Both the position numbers and the translations under genes were made by a program. From contig CP063848.1 in NCBI GenBank assembly GCA_015277795.1, positions 806,001-870,000 on the forward strand: a DNA stretch of 64,000 nt, written 5' to 3'. This DNA is from Massilia sp. UMI-21. GTDB taxonomy: Bacteria > Pseudomonadota > Gammaproteobacteria > Burkholderiales > Burkholderiaceae_D. Each line of letters starts with the position of its first letter. Position 1 is the stretch's first letter. The notes under the pieces are model-generated. The model was given only the letters and a program-made list of their open reading frames with translations, was not told where the DNA came from and made no database searches. Below are positions 62,613 through 64,000 of this stretch, piece after piece.

Positions 62613-63907
62613 CGGGAGAACCGAGCTTGCTGCCTGCATTCCTGATCTTCCTTGCCACCCTGGTCCTCGTCATCTGGCAGCCGCGCGGCCTCGGCATCGG
62701 CTGGAGCGCCGCCGCCGGCGCGATCGTCGCGCTGCTGGCCGGCGTCATCCAGGTCAGCGACATCCCGGTCGTCTGGGACATCGTGTGGAACGCCACCGGC
62801 GCCTTCGTCGCGGTGATCGTCATCAGCCTGCTGCTGGACAAGGCCGGTTTCTTCGAATGGACGGCACTGCATGTCGCGCGCTGGGGCCGCGGCAACGGAC
62901 GGCGCCTGTTCGTGCTGCTGGTGCTGCTGGGCGCGGCGGTGGCGGCGCTGTTCGCCAACGACGGCGCGGCGCTGATCCTCACGCCGATCGTCATCGCCAT
63001 GCTGGCCGCGCTGCGCTTTTCTCCCCGGGCCACGCTGGCCTTCGTGATGGCGGCCGGCTTCATCGCCGACACCGCCAGCCTGCCGCTGGTGGTGTCGAAC
63101 CTGGTGAACATCGTCTCGGCGAACTACTTCGATATCGGCTTCGCGCGCTACGCCGCCGTGATGGTGCCGGTCAACCTGGTGTCGGTCGCCGCCACCCTGG
63201 GCGCACTGCTCTGGTTCTTCGGCAAGGATATTCCGCAGGACTACGACATGGCCCAGCTGCGCCGTCCGATGGATGCCATCCACGACCGCGCCACCTTCGT
63301 CGCCGGCTGGTGGGTGCTGGCCTTGCTGCTGGTCGGCTTCTTCTGGCTCGACGAGGCGGGCGTTCCGATCAGCGCGGTGGCGGCGCTGGGCGCGCTGGTG
63401 CTGTTCGTCGTCGCCGCGCGCGGTCACCGCATCTCCACGCGCGAGGTGCTGCGCGGCGCGCCCTGGCAGGTCGTGGTGTTCTCGCTCGGCATGTACCTGG
63501 TGGTCTATGGGCTGCGCAATGCCGGCCTGACGGATTACCTGACGGCGCTGCTGGAGCGCTGCGCCCAGTACGGCGTGTGGGGCGCGGCCCTGGGCACCGG
63601 CGTGATCACGGCGCTGCTGTCGTCGATCATGAACAACCTGCCGACGGTGCTGGTCGGCGCGCTGTCGATTGATGCCACCGCCACTACCGGCGCGGTGCGC
63701 GAAGCGATGATCTATGCGAACGTGATCGGCAGCGACCTCGGTCCGAAGATCACGCCGATCGGCAGCCTGGCCACGCTGCTGTGGCTGCACGTCCTGGCGA
63801 GCAAGGGGATCGCGATCTCCTGGGGCTATTATTTCCGGGTGGGCGTGGTGCTGACCTTGCCGATCCTGCTTGTCACCCTGGCCGCCCTGGCCTTGCGCCT
63901 GAGTTGA
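62609..63907 (+). CDS. arsB: arsenite efflux membrane protein ArsB
   Basis: 432 aa, about twelve helices, ArsB/NhaD superfamily. Hallmarks: [56 protein letters not shown] and [20 protein letters not shown]. Exports arsenite using the proton gradient. Overlaps arsC by four bases. Confidence 0.95.
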   Translation: MTGEPSLLPAFLIFLATLVLVIWQPRGLGIGWSAAAGAIVALLAGVIQVSDIPVVWDIVWNATGAFVAVIVISLLLDKAGFFEWTALHVARWGRGNGRRLFVLLVLLGAAVAALFANDGAALILTPIVIAMLAALRFSPRATLAFVMAAGFIADTASLPLVVSNLVNIVSANYFDIGFARYAAVMVPVNLVSVAATLGALLWFFGKDIPQDYDMAQLRRPMDAIHDRATFVAGWWVLALLLVGFFWLDEAGVPISAVAALGALVLFVVAARGHRISTREVLRGAPWQVVVFSLGMYLVVYGLRNAGLTDYLTALLERCAQYGVWGAALGTGVITALLSSIMNNLPTVLVGALSIDATATTGAVREAMIYANVIGSDLGPKITPIGSLATLLWLHVLASKGIAISWGYYFRVGVVLTLPILLVTLAALALRLS

Positions 63908-63918
63908 AAGGACATGAC

Positions 63919-64000
63919 ATGGACAAGATTCCCGGACTCCCCAACATCAACCCCGAACAGCTCGACATGCCCAACGTGGAGAAGCTGGCGCCGGTCGGCG
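63919..64000 (+). CDS. arsH: probable arsH, 5' end only
   Basis: Only the first 27 codons are in the window (MDKIPGLPNINPEQLDMPN, then VEKLAPVG). The GAAAGGAC ribosome-binding site and the position 11 bases after arsB fit. The start resembles ArsH N termini (LPNI..LD.P....LAP). ArsH is an NADPH:FMN oxidoreductase that oxidises trivalent organoarsenicals. The call depends on this short match and on context. Confidence 0.65.
   Translation, partial: MDKIPGLPNINPEQLDMPNVEKLAPVG

Overview
The window is GC-rich chromosomal DNA from a betaproteobacterium, most likely Oxalobacteraceae of the Massilia/Telluria type. Reasons: an lptCAB-rpoN-hpf block with hprK and rapZ, an FAD/Fe-S oxidoreductase with a DUF3683 domain, a HIT-DUF971 / ubiE-Tim44-ubiJ-ubiB block, and dispersed hairpin repeats between genes. 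No rRNA, tRNA or CRISPR array was seen.

Layout. 1-4167: the end of kdsC, then lptC-lptA-lptB-rpoN-hpf (LPS export, sigma-54, ribosome hibernation), closed by a strong terminator. 4348-5433: a 3-hydroxyisobutyryl-CoA hydrolase-type gene. 5571-8040: ptsN-hprK-rapZ on the minus strand, with a small palindromic insertion or duplication between hprK and rapZ. 8391-12046: queF, ilvA, a VTT/YqaA membrane protein and a small membrane protein. 12299-17183: a giant FAD/4Fe-4S oxidoreductase, a HIT protein and DUF971.

17184-28410 is the accessory segment and the most interesting part. It holds an intact IS3-family element, a cold-shock gene, and a five-gene minus-strand operon resembling the functional-amyloid (Fap) systems: a 682-aa Gly/Ala-rich secreted protein, a small secreted protein sharing its C-terminal motif, a C39-type peptidase (FapD-like), a third secreted protein, and a coiled-coil/beta-barrel outer-membrane protein (FapF-like). 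Upstream is a complete-looking sigma-54 promoter region: a -24/-12 element, a perfect IHF-consensus match, and inverted-repeat enhancer candidates. Next comes a VpsR-type sigma-54 activator with GAFTGA, then a hybrid histidine kinase whose receiver has Asn in place of the phospho-acceptor Asp. rpoN itself lies in this window. The likely logic is kinase and activator to RpoN to amyloid secretion and biofilm.

28622-39569 is core: ubiE-Tim44-ubiJ-ubiB (ubiquinone), a TPMT-type methyltransferase, FmdB, DUF502, aspS, nudB, a YbhP-like EEP protein, clsB and hslR. 39709-42592: a DUF819 permease, a cupin protein and a TetR regulator. 42637-49088: a beta-oxidation operon (acyl-CoA dehydrogenase, HAD-ECH fusion, thiolase, enoyl-CoA hydratase). 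49090-50890: a porin and a MarC-family protein, the latter with a structured leader and a 13-codon upstream ORF. 51130-57401: a secreted glycan-degradation cluster (GH35, BNR_4 lyase-like, GH105, DUF2264). 57481-58695: an Fsr-type MFS exporter. 58714-64000: a two-armed arsenic resistance island (arsR, MFS, flavoprotein on minus; arsR, arsC, arsB, arsH on plus).

Two dispersed repeat families lie between genes. One has six good copies whose hairpin arms differ in sequence but stay complementary.
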